A stretch of 64,000 nucleotides of DNA from Sediminibacterium salmoneum NBRC 103935 (GTDB lineage Bacteria > Bacteroidota > Bacteroidia > Chitinophagales > Chitinophagaceae). The stretch is from the NCBI RefSeq assembly GCF_000511175.1, contig NZ_KI866530.1, forward strand, positions 2,060,404 to 2,124,403, read 5' to 3'. Below are positions 29,992-38,978 of the stretch, in pieces (within the stretch, counting starts at the first letter, position 1; each line of letters opens with the position of its first letter). The notes below the pieces were generated by a model, which searched no databases, had not been told where the DNA came from, and was given only the letters and a program-made list of their open reading frames with translations. The translations under genes and the position numbers were made by a program.

Positions 29992-30768
29992 ATGGATGCA
30001 ATCTTATTTAACGTTGAGTCGGGTGTCGCTTTCATTACGATGAACCGACCCGACAAATTAAATTCCTTCAACCGACCCATGGCATTGCAGTTGCAGGCTA
30101 TATTGGATGAATGCGCCAGTGATGAAAATATCAGGGCCATTTATTTAACCGGCGCAGGGAAAGGATTTTGTGCAGGACAGGATTTGGCAGAAGTAGTGGA
30201 TCCGCAGGGACCGGGTATGCAAAGAATTCTGAGTGAACATTACAATCCGATTGTACAAAGACTAAGAGAAATTCAGAAGCCGGTAGTGGCTGCTGTAAAT
30301 GGAGTTGCTGCCGGAGCAGGTGCGAATATTGCTTTTGCCTGCGATATTGTTGTAAGCAAATCAAGTGCTTCGTTTATTCAGGCATTTTCTAAAATCGGAT
30401 TGCTTCCGGATAGTGGTGGCACATTCACTTTGCCCCGATTAATTGGTTTTCAAAGAGCCAGTGCATTGATGATGCTGGGCGATAAGGTTTCTGCAACAGA
30501 AGCTTTGCAAATGGGCATGTTATATAAAGTATTTGAAGACGAAGCTTTTGAATCAGAAAGTAAAAAACTGGCGTTTCAACTGGCTACTATGCCCACCAAA
30601 GCACTGGGTTATATTAAACAGGCATTGAATGCCAGCGCTACCAATACTATACAATCTCAATTGGCTTTGGAAGATCAGTTGCAGCAAAAAGCAGCTGCCA
30701 CAGCCGATTTCAAAGAAGGGGTGGATGCTTTTTTAGCCAAACGTGCACCCAAGTACAAAGGCCAATAA
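29992..30768 (+). CDS. paaG: Ring-1,2-epoxyphenylacetyl-CoA isomerase PaaG (enoyl-CoA isomerase family)
   Basis: A 258-residue crotonase-fold enzyme with the oxyanion motifs GKGFCAGQDL and AAVNGVAAGAGANIAFACD and the LPDSGGTF loop. PaaG converts the ring epoxide to the oxepin. The context (directly after paaD) favours PaaG over a general enoyl-CoA hydratase. Another crotonase, PaaF, is not present in the window. Confidence 0.9.
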   Translation: MDAILFNVESGVAFITMNRPDKLNSFNRPMALQLQAILDECASDENIRAIYLTGAGKGFCAGQDLAEVVDPQGPGMQRILSEHYNPIVQRLREIQKPVVAAVNGVAAGAGANIAFACDIVVSKSSASFIQAFSKIGLLPDSGGTFTLPRLIGFQRASALMMLGDKVSATEALQMGMLYKVFEDEAFESESKKLAFQLATMPTKALGYIKQALNASATNTIQSQLALEDQLQQKAAATADFKEGVDAFLAKRAPKYKGQ

Positions 30769-30786
30769 ATTGATAAAACGAAAGCC

Positions 30787-31206
30787 ATGACACCACAACA
30801 TATTGTAGAAGAAATGATGAAAGCAGATTTGTTTTCACAATGGTTAGGCATTGAAGTATTAGAGATACAGGAAGGATACAGCAAAATTAAAATGCAGGTA
30901 AGACCAGAAATGATGAACGGACTGGGCATTGTACACGGTGGCATTGCCTTTGCTTTTTCCGACAGTGCATTTGCCTTTGCCTGCAACAACAGAAATAATT
31001 TATCGGTGGCATTGGACACTTCCATCAATTTTCTGAAACCCGTGCATGTAGGCGATACATTGATTGCTGAAGCCAAAGAATTACACAACGGAAGATCTAC
31101 GGGTTTGTATCAAATAACCATCACCAATCAACACCATGAACTGGTGTCATACTTTAAAGGAAATTGTTTCAGAACAGGAAAGCCTGTTGTAAAAGCATCA
31201 TTATGA
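30787..31206 (+). CDS. paaI: Hotdog-fold acyl-CoA thioesterase PaaI
   Basis: A 139-residue thioesterase with the PaaI signature NGLGIVHGGIAFAFSDSAFAFACNN. PaaI hydrolyses stalled ring-hydroxylated phenylacetyl-CoA and so releases trapped CoA. Its stop overlaps the next start codon (ATGA at 31203-31206). Confidence 0.93.
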   Translation: MTPQHIVEEMMKADLFSQWLGIEVLEIQEGYSKIKMQVRPEMMNGLGIVHGGIAFAFSDSAFAFACNNRNNLSVALDTSINFLKPVHVGDTLIAEAKELHNGRSTGLYQITITNQHHELVSYFKGNCFRTGKPVVKASL

Positions 31207-31796
31207 TTTATTCTTTTAAGGGATTCATACCGGTTGTACATGAAAGCTCTTTTGTACATCCACAGGCCGCTGTTACAGGTAATGTAATTATTGGAAAGAA
31301 TGTTTACATAGGACCAGGAGCTGCTATCAGGGGTGATTGGGGCGCCATCATAATTGAAGATGGTTGCAATGTGCAGGAGAACTGCACCCTGCATATGTTT
31401 CCAGGCACCACCGTATTATTAAAAGAGAACGCCCATATTGGACATGGTGCGGTTATTCATGGAGCTACCATTGGCCGCAATTGTCTGGTGGGTATGAATT
31501 CCGTTATTATGGACAATGTAGTACTAGAGGATGAATGCATTGTGGGTGCCATGAGCTTTATTAAAGCAGATGAACATTTTGTTTCCCGTTCTTTAATTGC
31601 AGGCAACCCTGCCAAAATTATCAAGACTGTTTCCGATGAAATGATTGCCTGGAAAACAAAGGGCACAGCACTCTACCAACAGCTTCCCAAAGAAATGCAG
31701 GAATACTGGGAACCCTGCGAACCCCTCAGATCCGTTCCTGCCGACCGCCCCAAACAGGAGACCCTTTACAGCACCTGGAATGCAATGAAAAAATAG
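31203..31796 (+). CDS. paaY: PaaY-like hexapeptide-repeat protein (gamma carbonic anhydrase fold)
   Basis: A 197-residue left-handed beta-helix protein with hexapeptide repeats (VTGNVIIGKNVYIGPGAAIRGDWG-type pattern) and His residues placed as in gamma carbonic anhydrases (NCTLHMF, HIGHGAVIHGATIG). PaaY works as a thioesterase for dead-end CoA intermediates in phenylacetate degradation. The ATG at 31203 overlaps the paaI stop; a longer TTG frame from 31164 is unlikely. It is the last paa gene here. Confidence 0.9.
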   Translation: MIYSFKGFIPVVHESSFVHPQAAVTGNVIIGKNVYIGPGAAIRGDWGAIIIEDGCNVQENCTLHMFPGTTVLLKENAHIGHGAVIHGATIGRNCLVGMNSVIMDNVVLEDECIVGAMSFIKADEHFVSRSLIAGNPAKIIKTVSDEMIAWKTKGTALYQQLPKEMQEYWEPCEPLRSVPADRPKQETLYSTWNAMKK

Positions 31797-31813
31797 ACCA
31801 AATTTCAATGTTG

Positions 31814-31821
31814 TATCTTTG
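31814..31821 (+). promoter_or_regulatory. TAnnTTTG -7 element, obgE
   Basis: TATCTTTG is an exact match to the Bacteroidota -7 consensus, 17 bases before the GTG of obgE. It suggests that obgE has its own promoter after the paa operon. Confidence 0.5.
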
Positions 31822-31837
31822 CACTTAAATTATACAA

Positions 31838-32839
31838 GTGTCGGAACGGAATAACTTTATTGACTATATCAGAATTTTTGCGCGCAGTGGTCATGGTGGT
31901 GCAGGCGTAAGGCATTTTATGCGCAATAAACTAACTGCCATGGGCGGCCCGGATGGCGGCGATGGCGGCAGAGGCGGACATATTATTTTAAAAGGGAACC
32001 GCAATCTCTGGACATTGTTGCATTTGCGTTATTTCAAGAATGTATTGGCCGAAAACGGTGAGAACGGTAGCAAAGACAATTGTACCGGCAGAGACGGAAA
32101 AGACATTATCATAGAAGTACCACTGGGTACAGTTGCCCGTGATGAAGAAACCGGCAAGATTGAAGCAGAAATTTTAGAGGACGGACAGGAATATATCTGG
32201 ATGCGCGGAGGAAGAGGCGGATTGGGCAATAGCAATTTTGCCACTCCAACCAATCAGGCACCCGACCATGCACAACCCGGAGAACCCGGTATTGAAGGAT
32301 GGAAAAATATTGAGCTGAAAGTATTGGCAGACGTGGGTTTGGTGGGATTTCCGAATGCAGGAAAATCTACTTTACTATCTGTAATTACTGCCGCCAAACC
32401 TAAAATTGCCAATTACGCATTTACTACCTTAACCCCTCAGTTAGGCATGGTTGCTTATCGTGATTCAAAATCATTTTGTATTGCAGACTTACCGGGTATT
32501 ATTGAAGGAGCAGCAGAAGGTAAAGGATTGGGACATCGTTTCCTCAGACATATTGAACGCAATTCCGCTTTATTATTCCTGATTCCTGCCGACAGCAATG
32601 ACCATCGCAAAGAATTCGAAATTCTTCGTCAGGAACTAAAGAACTACAATGAAGAAATGTTGCAGAAAGATTTCATTATTGCCATTAGTAAAAGCGATAT
32701 GCTGGACGATGAATTAAAAGAAGCCATTAGCAAGGAATTACCGGCTGATATTCCCCATGTTTTCATTTCATCGGTTACCAACAAGGGACTAACCGAACTG
32801 AAAGACCTGCTTTGGGAGACTTTAAACAAGCCTATTTAA
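31838..32839 (+). CDS. obgE: GTPase ObgE/CgtA
   Basis: A 333-residue Obg-type GTPase starting at GTG 31838 ([20 protein letters not shown] is the standard start). The glycine-rich Obg domain spans about 1-160. G motifs are [10 protein letters not shown] (G1), [23 protein letters not shown] (G3 region) and SKSD in place of NKxD (G4). It has no C-terminal OCT extension. It acts in 50S ribosome assembly and the stringent response. Confidence 0.96.
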   Translation: MSERNNFIDYIRIFARSGHGGAGVRHFMRNKLTAMGGPDGGDGGRGGHIILKGNRNLWTLLHLRYFKNVLAENGENGSKDNCTGRDGKDIIIEVPLGTVARDEETGKIEAEILEDGQEYIWMRGGRGGLGNSNFATPTNQAPDHAQPGEPGIEGWKNIELKVLADVGLVGFPNAGKSTLLSVITAAKPKIANYAFTTLTPQLGMVAYRDSKSFCIADLPGIIEGAAEGKGLGHRFLRHIERNSALLFLIPADSNDHRKEFEILRQELKNYNEEMLQKDFIIAISKSDMLDDELKEAISKELPADIPHVFISSVTNKGLTELKDLLWETLNKPI

Positions 32840-32956
32840 AATAGTTGGGTTACCTTTTATCCAATCGGGTATTAATGTGTATAGTGTACACTAAGCTTTT
32901 TCGTTTGCTGTTGCCAATTGAGAAAAATTTATTACTCACAGTAAAATTTGAAAAGT

Positions 32957-33379
32957 ATGAAAAAGCAAACAATCGTTACCAGTGTCAAGAGAATCGTTTT
33001 TGGATCTGTGGTGTCTTCCTTGATGTTTTTATCTGCCAACGCATCTGTATCTCCTGTAAGAGCTTATGATATATCTGTTAAAAGCCATGCAGAAGTAAAG
33101 TACAGTGGAATTGATAAGAACCAACTACACACTATTCAGGTAAAATACAGCAACCCAACGGGTGCCAACTTTACCCTGATTATTAAAGATGCCAACAATG
33201 AATTGGTATTCAGAGGAAGTTATTCCGACAAAGACTTCAACAAGACATTTAAGTTTCCAAAAGATGAGTCAAACAAATTGTCTTTTGTAATTGAAGATGT
33301 TAAAGCAAAGAAGTCTGAACAATATAACGTAAGCTTTGAAACCACCTTTATTGAAAACGCTGTAGTCAGCAAGTCTTAA
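32957..33379 (+). CDS. Small secreted protein of unknown function
   Basis: A 140-residue protein with a signal peptide of about 30 residues (MKKQTIVTSVKRIVFGSVVSSLMFLSANA). The mature part looks like one beta-sandwich domain (VKYSNPTGANFTLIIKDANNELVFRGSYSDKDFNKTFKFP). Proteins of this type are common in Chitinophagaceae but have no assigned role that I know. ATG 32957 is preferred to a TTG at 32948. A palindrome TAGTGTACACTA lies at 32882-32893 upstream and a strong hairpin terminator follows at 33398. Confidence 0.7.
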   Translation: MKKQTIVTSVKRIVFGSVVSSLMFLSANASVSPVRAYDISVKSHAEVKYSGIDKNQLHTIQVKYSNPTGANFTLIIKDANNELVFRGSYSDKDFNKTFKFPKDESNKLSFVIEDVKAKKSEQYNVSFETTFIENAVVSKS

Positions 33380-33397
33380 TTAAAAACTGAAATGTAA

Positions 33398-33436
33398 CAA
33401 ACAAAAGAGCCACCCAATGGGTGGCTCTTCATTTAT
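33398..33436. terminator. Bidirectional terminator, copy 1 of a 39-bp direct repeat
   Basis: AAAAGAGCCACCC and GGGTGGCTCTT pair over a short AAT loop, with A residues on the left and T residues on the right. It ends the small secreted protein gene. The same 39 bases, without a mismatch, occur again at 35847-35885. Confidence 0.85.
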
Positions 33437-33635
33437 CATTATCCTAGGAAAGAATTTTTTTTAAATAGATTAGAAGAGCAATGATTGCCAATGTAAGGAC
33501 AAGGAAAAAAAATCAATGGATATTTGATTCGTGTTTTTACTTTTAATTGATTTTTGTAATTGTCTACCTTTTGAATACAGAGTTCCAGATCCTATTATAA
33601 TTATTATTAAATAATAAACACTCATAACCATTTCT

Positions 33636-34217
33636 TTAAAATACATATCCAATAGAAAAGTTAAGCCAAATTCGATCCAACTTTCCAGTAGTGGTATTCA
33701 TTTCACCTAAACGAAATGCAAAAGGCGCAACACCAATAAAAAAAGCTGTATAAATATTCTTTTCAGATTGATTTTGAAATCCTAGATTAATAAAAGTCCC
33801 ATAACTGCCATTATTAATTTGTTTAGGCTCATTAATTGAGGCAATACTGTTAGAGCGAAAGTATGGTTCTACACCTATATAGCCAGCCGAATAATTTTTA
33901 ATTGATTTGCCATTCCTAATACGTCTATTCAAAGAATAATAATATCTTGATTCTATTGAAGAAATCCAACTTACTTGTGATCTAATTTTATCCCTATTTA
34001 ATGCGGCACTTGAAGCCAAGGTGAAATTTAAACCTGATTTTATTAACAAGGTTACTGTCTTTTTTAATGGAATTTCATATTGAAGATTAACAATAGGAAT
34101 CGGTATACTTGCCGCAACACGAAATATGCCAATTTTATTAGATGTAGTATCTAATTCTTGACTAACGCCGTTTATATTTAAGCAAATAAATAAAAAAGAA
34201 AGAATATAAACACGCAT
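33636..34217 (-). CDS. Outer-membrane beta-barrel protein of unknown function
   Basis: A 193-residue protein with a signal peptide (about 1-19, ending in a GVSQ cut region) and amphipathic beta-strands throughout, ending SIGYVF with a terminal Phe, as in small outer-membrane barrels. No family was recognised. It starts 3 bases after the stop of the upstream lipoprotein gene and was probably co-transcribed with it. Base use is AT-rich, unlike the core genes around the island. Confidence 0.7.
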   Translation of the reverse strand: MRVYILSFLFICLNINGVSQELDTTSNKIGIFRVAASIPIPIVNLQYEIPLKKTVTLLIKSGLNFTLASSAALNRDKIRSQVSWISSIESRYYYSLNRRIRNGKSIKNYSAGYIGVEPYFRSNSIASINEPKQINNGSYGTFINLGFQNQSEKNIYTAFFIGVAPFAFRLGEMNTTTGKLDRIWLNFSIGYVF

Positions 34218-34220
34218 GAA

Positions 34221-35680
34221 TTATAATTTTATTATCCGAATTCCATACCAGTTGCATCCAATTCTTGCTCTTCCTGTAAAACTGCCTGACTTCATCTCAT
34301 AACTATATGTAGTGCCACTGCCCCATGGTGTACCTATATTCCAATCAAAACGCCAAACATTAACATTACTATACCCTTGTTCCTTATATGCATTTGCAAC
34401 AGTAACACGTAATTTATTATTATCTTTAATTGACGATAGCTGTTTAGCGTATTTCTCATATCTTGATGAAAATGTTGGATCTATATTATCAATAAGTGAA
34501 TTAAGAAATGGTTTAAATAAGTCATTAAACTGATTATTAATAAGTGAGTTTAGCTGGCCATTTAAAAAACTACTAGCTTGTGAATTATTTATGTTTTGCC
34601 CAAATGGAAAGTTTAAATTGAGCTTTAAATCCATCGCCTCAAGGATGTGATTCCCAATCTTTAAATTTATAATATTATTAAATTCGGGCTGAGGTAATGT
34701 TGTAAAGTTATAAGGTGATGGTATAACATAGTCAGTATGTAAGTCCATATTTTCAATTCCAAGTACAATTTCATCAGCATAACTCTCTGCCCAATAAGGT
34801 ATTCCTAAAAACGATCTTTTCCTCTGGACTTTTCCCCTAATTCCAATAGTTCTTAAGATTCCCAAACCTAAGAAATTTGTACTGAATGTTTCAAACTTAA
34901 ATCTACGATTTTGATCGAAGTTATTGAAATATGCTGAGTTGAAATCATTGCCAGTTTGATATGTTTCATATTGATAGTTACTCGGAAAGATAATAGAACA
35001 TGGAATTGTTCCGCCACTAGATCCAGGTGTATTTAAAATAGGATTTGATAAGTCAAATGGATCAATATTTGTCTCAATTCTAGTGATCCCATCACTTACT
35101 TGATAAATATTACTGCCATAAAATGTTTCATTAGGAAAACTGTTGAAGTTAGGGTTATATAAAATCTCTGATTCAAATGCATGGTAAATTTCTCTAAAAT
35201 TATTAATATACTCCGACTCAACCTGAATTACACCAATTCTTGTAAGTTTAAATAAATCGCCATTTACTAATACTTCTAAATTAGAATTTACTATATTGGC
35301 AACTGTCGGATCTTGAGTTAAGTAGGTTTCCATATCAATAAGGAATTCCTGAACATCAACATTGTCCGAGCTGCTACTTGTTGAAGTATTTTTTATTATG
35401 TTATTTGATTCTGAAGATAAGAGTTTTTCATGTTTTTTGAAAGGCTAATAAATTCGCTAGGAATCTTCATCAACTTCAATTTATCCTCTTGTATTTCTGA
35501 ATAAAATTTGTTTAAATCTTGTTGGCTTTTAAAGCTAAGTATTCCACTTGGAAAAGCGGAATTTTTAATAAGTATGACTGAGGGATCTTCTTCAAATTGA
35601 AGATTACTTATATCTTTTTTACATGAAATAAAAACAACCGGAATAACTATAAAGATTAATGATAAAAATTTAGACTTCAT
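34221..35680 (-). pseudogene. Lipoprotein of unknown function, split by a frameshift in an A6 run
   Basis: Two frames overlap functionally. The first (ATG 35680 to stop 35396) gives a lipoprotein signal ending in FISC and 94 residues. The second (open through the run and beyond, to stop 34221) gives about 390 more residues, rich in Asn, Phe and Tyr, with a C-terminal Trp/Gly-rich part. They join at an A6 run (35433-35438 on the minus strand); one extra A would give a continuous 486-residue protein reading SLSKKHEKLLSSES across the junction. The run is in the heptamer A AAA AAC, a known -1 slippery sequence, but no downstream stem-loop is seen. Function unknown. Confidence 0.65.
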
Positions 35681-35846
35681 TTTTTTTCTTCCTAAGGTTA
35701 AAATATATTTTTTTATTAGCTCTAATATTAACTTCTAAATTCGATAAAATGCAATCACTACAAAAATTAGGGTGATTTATGCAATTGCACAATAGTTTGA
35801 ATTTATGAAATCATAAAACTTCTACCTCTTACTTTTCATTTAATAG

Positions 35847-35885
35847 CAAACAAAAGAGCCACCCAATGGGTGGCTCTTCATTTAT
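35847..35885. terminator. Bidirectional terminator, copy 2 of a 39-bp direct repeat
   Basis: Identical over 39 bases to 33398-33436. Here the hairpin lies 17 bases after the typA stop on the minus strand and serves as its terminator; on the other side lies the start region of the island lipoprotein gene. Confidence 0.85.
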
Positions 35886-35902
35886 TTAAAAGCATTAGGA
35901 AA

Positions 35903-37720
35903 TTATCCTACTGCTTCAGACTTCATGCTTTTGGAAACTTTAGAACGTTCGTTCTCGTCCAAAATGGTTTTACGCATACGAATATTCTTAGGCGTTACTT
36001 CAATACACTCATCTTGCTGAATGTATTCCATACACTCTTCCAGTGTAAACTGAAGCTTTGGAACAATTCTTACTGCATCATCACTTCCGCTTGCACGGTG
36101 GTTGGTCAGTTTTTTCATTTCCACTGCATTCACATTTAAGTCACCTGGCTTAATATGTTCAGCAATGATTTGGCCTACATACACTTCATCTCCCGGATCT
36201 ACAAAGAATGATCCGCGATCCTGTAATTTATCAATTGAATAGGCTGTAGTTACTCCTTGAAACTTCGCAATCAATACACCGTTGTTTCTTCCGGGAATAG
36301 GTCCTTTCCATGGTTTGTAATCAATGAAACGATGCGCCATAACAGCTTCACCTGCGGTACCGGTTAACATCTGAGAACGCAAACCAATCAAACCTCTCGA
36401 AGGAATTTCAAACTCTAAATGTTGCATTTCTCCTTTGGATTCCATTACCTGCATTTCACCCTTGCGCTGTGTAACCAAATCAATTACTTTACCGCTGAAT
36501 TCAGAAGGTACATCTACCACTAGGTTTTCATAAGGCTCATGCTTCTTACCATCAATGGTTTTCACCAATACCTGAGGATTACCTACAGTTAATTCATATC
36601 CTTCTCTACGCATGGTTTCTACCAATACGCCCAAATGCAGAATGCCTCTTCCGTATACAAGGAAACTATCGGCGCTGTCTGTATCTTCTACTCTTAATGC
36701 AAGGTTCTTTTCAGTTTCCTTCATCAGACGATCACGTAAGTGACGGGATGTAACAAACTTACCATCTCTACCAAAGAAAGGTGAGTTGTTAATGCTGAAA
36801 GTCATGCTCATGGTAGGTTCATCCACACTGATAATGGGTAATCCTTCCGGATTCTCTACATCAGCAATGGTATCTCCAATATTGAATTCTTCCAATCCTA
36901 CAACCGCACAAAGATCTCCTGAACGTACTTCAGCTACTTTGCGCTTGCCCATTCCTTCAAATACGTACAATTCCTTTACACGCATTTTCTTCACGGTACC
37001 ATCTGCTCCCTGCACCAATGCAATTTGCTGACCTTCTTTAATAGAACCTCTGGTTACTTTACCAATGGCAATTCTACCTAAGAAAGAAGAATAGTCTAAT
37101 GAAGTAATTTGTAACTGAAGGGTTCCTTCACTCACTTTAGGGGCAGGTACATATTTAATGATGCCATCCATTAATGGCAAAATATCTTCTGTTTGTGTTA
37201 AGCTATCATTGAACCAGCCATTCTTACCACTACCGTAGAAAGTTGGGAAATTCAATTGCTCTTCCGTTGCATCCAGGTTAAAGAACAATTCAAAAACGGC
37301 ATCATGAACTTCGTCCGGACGACAGTTCGGCTTATCTACTTTGTTGATTACTACAATGGGATGTAGGTTCAACTGTAATGCTTTCTGCAATACGAAACGC
37401 GTTTGAGGCATGGGGCCTTCAAAAGCATCCACCAATAAAATTACCCCATCGGCCATTTTCAATACGCGTTCTACTTCCCCGCCAAAATCACTGTGCCCGG
37501 GTGTATCAATCACATTAATTTTATAGTCTTTGTAAGTAACGGCAGCGTTTTTACTGAAGATCGTGATACCACGTTCTCTTTCTAAATCGTTGCTATCCAT
37601 GATTAACTCACCAGCATCCTGGTTGTCTCTGAAAACTTTAGTTGCACCCAAAATTCGGTCTACTAAAGTGGTTTTGCCATGGTCAACGTGCGCGATGATG
37701 GCAATGTTTCTTATTTCCAT
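35903..37720 (-). CDS. typA: Ribosome-associated GTPase TypA/BipA
   Basis: A 605-residue translational GTPase. G motifs are complete: [10 protein letters not shown] (G1), RGITIF (G2), [14 protein letters not shown] (G3), NKVD (G4). The EF-G-like domains follow, and the C-terminal domain contains [21 protein letters not shown], diagnostic of BipA. It acts in ribosome assembly at low temperature and stress. The promoter element lies at 37780-37787 and the terminator at 35847-35885. Confidence 0.97.
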   Translation of the reverse strand: MEIRNIAIIAHVDHGKTTLVDRILGATKVFRDNQDAGELIMDSNDLERERGITIFSKNAAVTYKDYKINVIDTPGHSDFGGEVERVLKMADGVILLVDAFEGPMPQTRFVLQKALQLNLHPIVVINKVDKPNCRPDEVHDAVFELFFNLDATEEQLNFPTFYGSGKNGWFNDSLTQTEDILPLMDGIIKYVPAPKVSEGTLQLQITSLDYSSFLGRIAIGKVTRGSIKEGQQIALVQGADGTVKKMRVKELYVFEGMGKRKVAEVRSGDLCAVVGLEEFNIGDTIADVENPEGLPIISVDEPTMSMTFSINNSPFFGRDGKFVTSRHLRDRLMKETEKNLALRVEDTDSADSFLVYGRGILHLGVLVETMRREGYELTVGNPQVLVKTIDGKKHEPYENLVVDVPSEFSGKVIDLVTQRKGEMQVMESKGEMQHLEFEIPSRGLIGLRSQMLTGTAGEAVMAHRFIDYKPWKGPIPGRNNGVLIAKFQGVTTAYSIDKLQDRGSFFVDPGDEVYVGQIIAEHIKPGDLNVNAVEMKKLTNHRASGSDDAVRIVPKLQFTLEECMEYIQQDECIEVTPKNIRMRKTILDENERSKVSKSMKSEAVG

Positions 37721-37779
37721 TATTGTGTATTTATCTCAGTATCAGTAAGTTACGTATTTGATACTGTTTATTTAGGCGG

Positions 37780-37811
37780 CAAAGGTACGGCTTTAACGCG
37801 GGGGATGCAAG
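37780..37811 (-). promoter_or_regulatory. typA promoter (-33/-7)
   Basis: On the minus strand TACCTTTG (37780-37787) is an exact -7 match. A CTTG (37808-37811) lies 20 bases upstream as a -33-like box. The pair fits the Bacteroidota sigma factor. The leader to ATG 37720 is about 55 bases. Confidence 0.55.
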
Positions 37812-37890
37812 TAAATATGGGTCATTATTCTGTTAAGGATTCCCCTTGTAATACATAATAAACCCTAAATTGGCCTGTTAATTCAATTGT

Positions 37891-38898
37891 ATGCGTATCA
37901 TCAAATGGTTGATAGGATTCATTGCAGTGGCAGGTATTGTATATTTGCTTGGTCCCAATCCGGAAACCCCTGTTTACAATACAACCCTTCCGAATATTCC
38001 GGGAGAGCCTGCAGCACTGGAGGCTTTGATCCAATCGAATGAACAAAAACACAAGGTTCGCCCCAACAATGAAGCCAGAATTGTTTGGGCCAATGACAGT
38101 GTGAAACAAAAAACACCCTATGCAATTGTATACCTGCATGGATTTAGTGCCAGTCAGGAAGAAGGCAACCCGGTGCATCAGCATATTGCCAAACAGTTTG
38201 GATACAACTTGTATTTAGCGCGTTTATCAGAACATGGTATTGATACTACCGATGCCCTCATCAATATGACTGCAGCATCCTTGTTTGAATCTGCCAAAGA
38301 AGCTTATGCCATTGGTAAGCAAATTGGCGAAAAGGTAATACTAATGGGCACTTCTACTGGCGGTACATTAGCACTGCAGTTAGCTGCAATCTATCCTGAA
38401 ATTGCAGGGCTGGTATTATACTCGCCCAATATTGCCATTAAAGATCCCAATGCATGGTTATTAAATAATCCGTGGGGATTACAAATTGCGCGTATGGTAA
38501 AAGGCTCTAACTATATGGGCGTGCAGAAAGAACATCCCTTGTATCAGCAATACTGGAATACCAAATATAGACTGGAAGCCACTGTACAATTAGAAGAATT
38601 GTTAGAAACCACCATGACAAAGGAAAATTTTGCAAAAGTGAAGCAACCTTTACTGGTCTTGTATTATTACAAAGATGAACAAGAGCAGGATCCTGTGGTA
38701 AGCGTGGATGCAATGAAGAAAATGTTTGCAGAAGTAGGTACAGAAGAAAAAAATAAAAAAATGATTCCGGTACCCAATACGGGCAATCATGTGATTGCAT
38801 CGCCTATTCAATCAAAAGATATTATTTCGGTTGAAAAAGAGACAGCTGATTTTTTAAAAACTGTGATGCAGTTGCCAAAACAAACAATCATTCAATGA
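37891..38898 (+). CDS. Alpha/beta hydrolase with N-terminal membrane anchor
   Basis: A 335-residue protein with one hydrophobic segment at 1-21 and a serine-hydrolase domain. The oxyanion region is YLHGFSASQEEGN, the nucleophile is in GTSTGGTLALQLA (about residue 155), and the His is in NTGNHVIASP near the C-terminus. It is likely an esterase or lipase that works on the periplasmic side of the membrane. It stands before a ketoacyl synthase III and a lipid kinase, hinting at a lipid substrate (inference). Confidence 0.85.
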   Translation: MRIIKWLIGFIAVAGIVYLLGPNPETPVYNTTLPNIPGEPAALEALIQSNEQKHKVRPNNEARIVWANDSVKQKTPYAIVYLHGFSASQEEGNPVHQHIAKQFGYNLYLARLSEHGIDTTDALINMTAASLFESAKEAYAIGKQIGEKVILMGTSTGGTLALQLAAIYPEIAGLVLYSPNIAIKDPNAWLLNNPWGLQIARMVKGSNYMGVQKEHPLYQQYWNTKYRLEATVQLEELLETTMTKENFAKVKQPLLVLYYYKDEQEQDPVVSVDAMKKMFAEVGTEEKNKKMIPVPNTGNHVIASPIQSKDIISVEKETADFLKTVMQLPKQTIIQ

Positions 38899-38978
38899 TT
38901 TTTAACAACTAATCATTAACTGATCCTTCACAGCCCAACGGCGAAGAATCCTTACCTTTAACTTTTAAACTGTTTGCT

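Larger units (their letters stand above)
33398..35885. mobile_element. AT-rich island between two identical terminator copies
   Basis: The 2.4 kb between the repeats is visibly richer in A and T than its surroundings and carries only two minus-strand genes: a lipoprotein (frameshifted) and an outer-membrane barrel protein. The flanks are a plus-strand gene and typA on the minus strand, which in an ancestor could share one bidirectional terminator. Insertion with duplication of the terminator, or recombination through it, would give this layout. No transposase or integrase is present, so the mechanism is unknown. Confidence 0.45.

Noticed and set aside
33470..33652. 60-codon minus-strand frame with one hydrophobic stretch after the barrel gene
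   Set aside because: It overlaps the barrel gene, has no start signal or family pattern, and AT-rich DNA gives such frames by chance.
33398..35885. Insertion sequence or composite transposon
   Set aside because: No transposase and no inverted terminal repeats; the 39-bp repeats are hairpin terminators in direct order.
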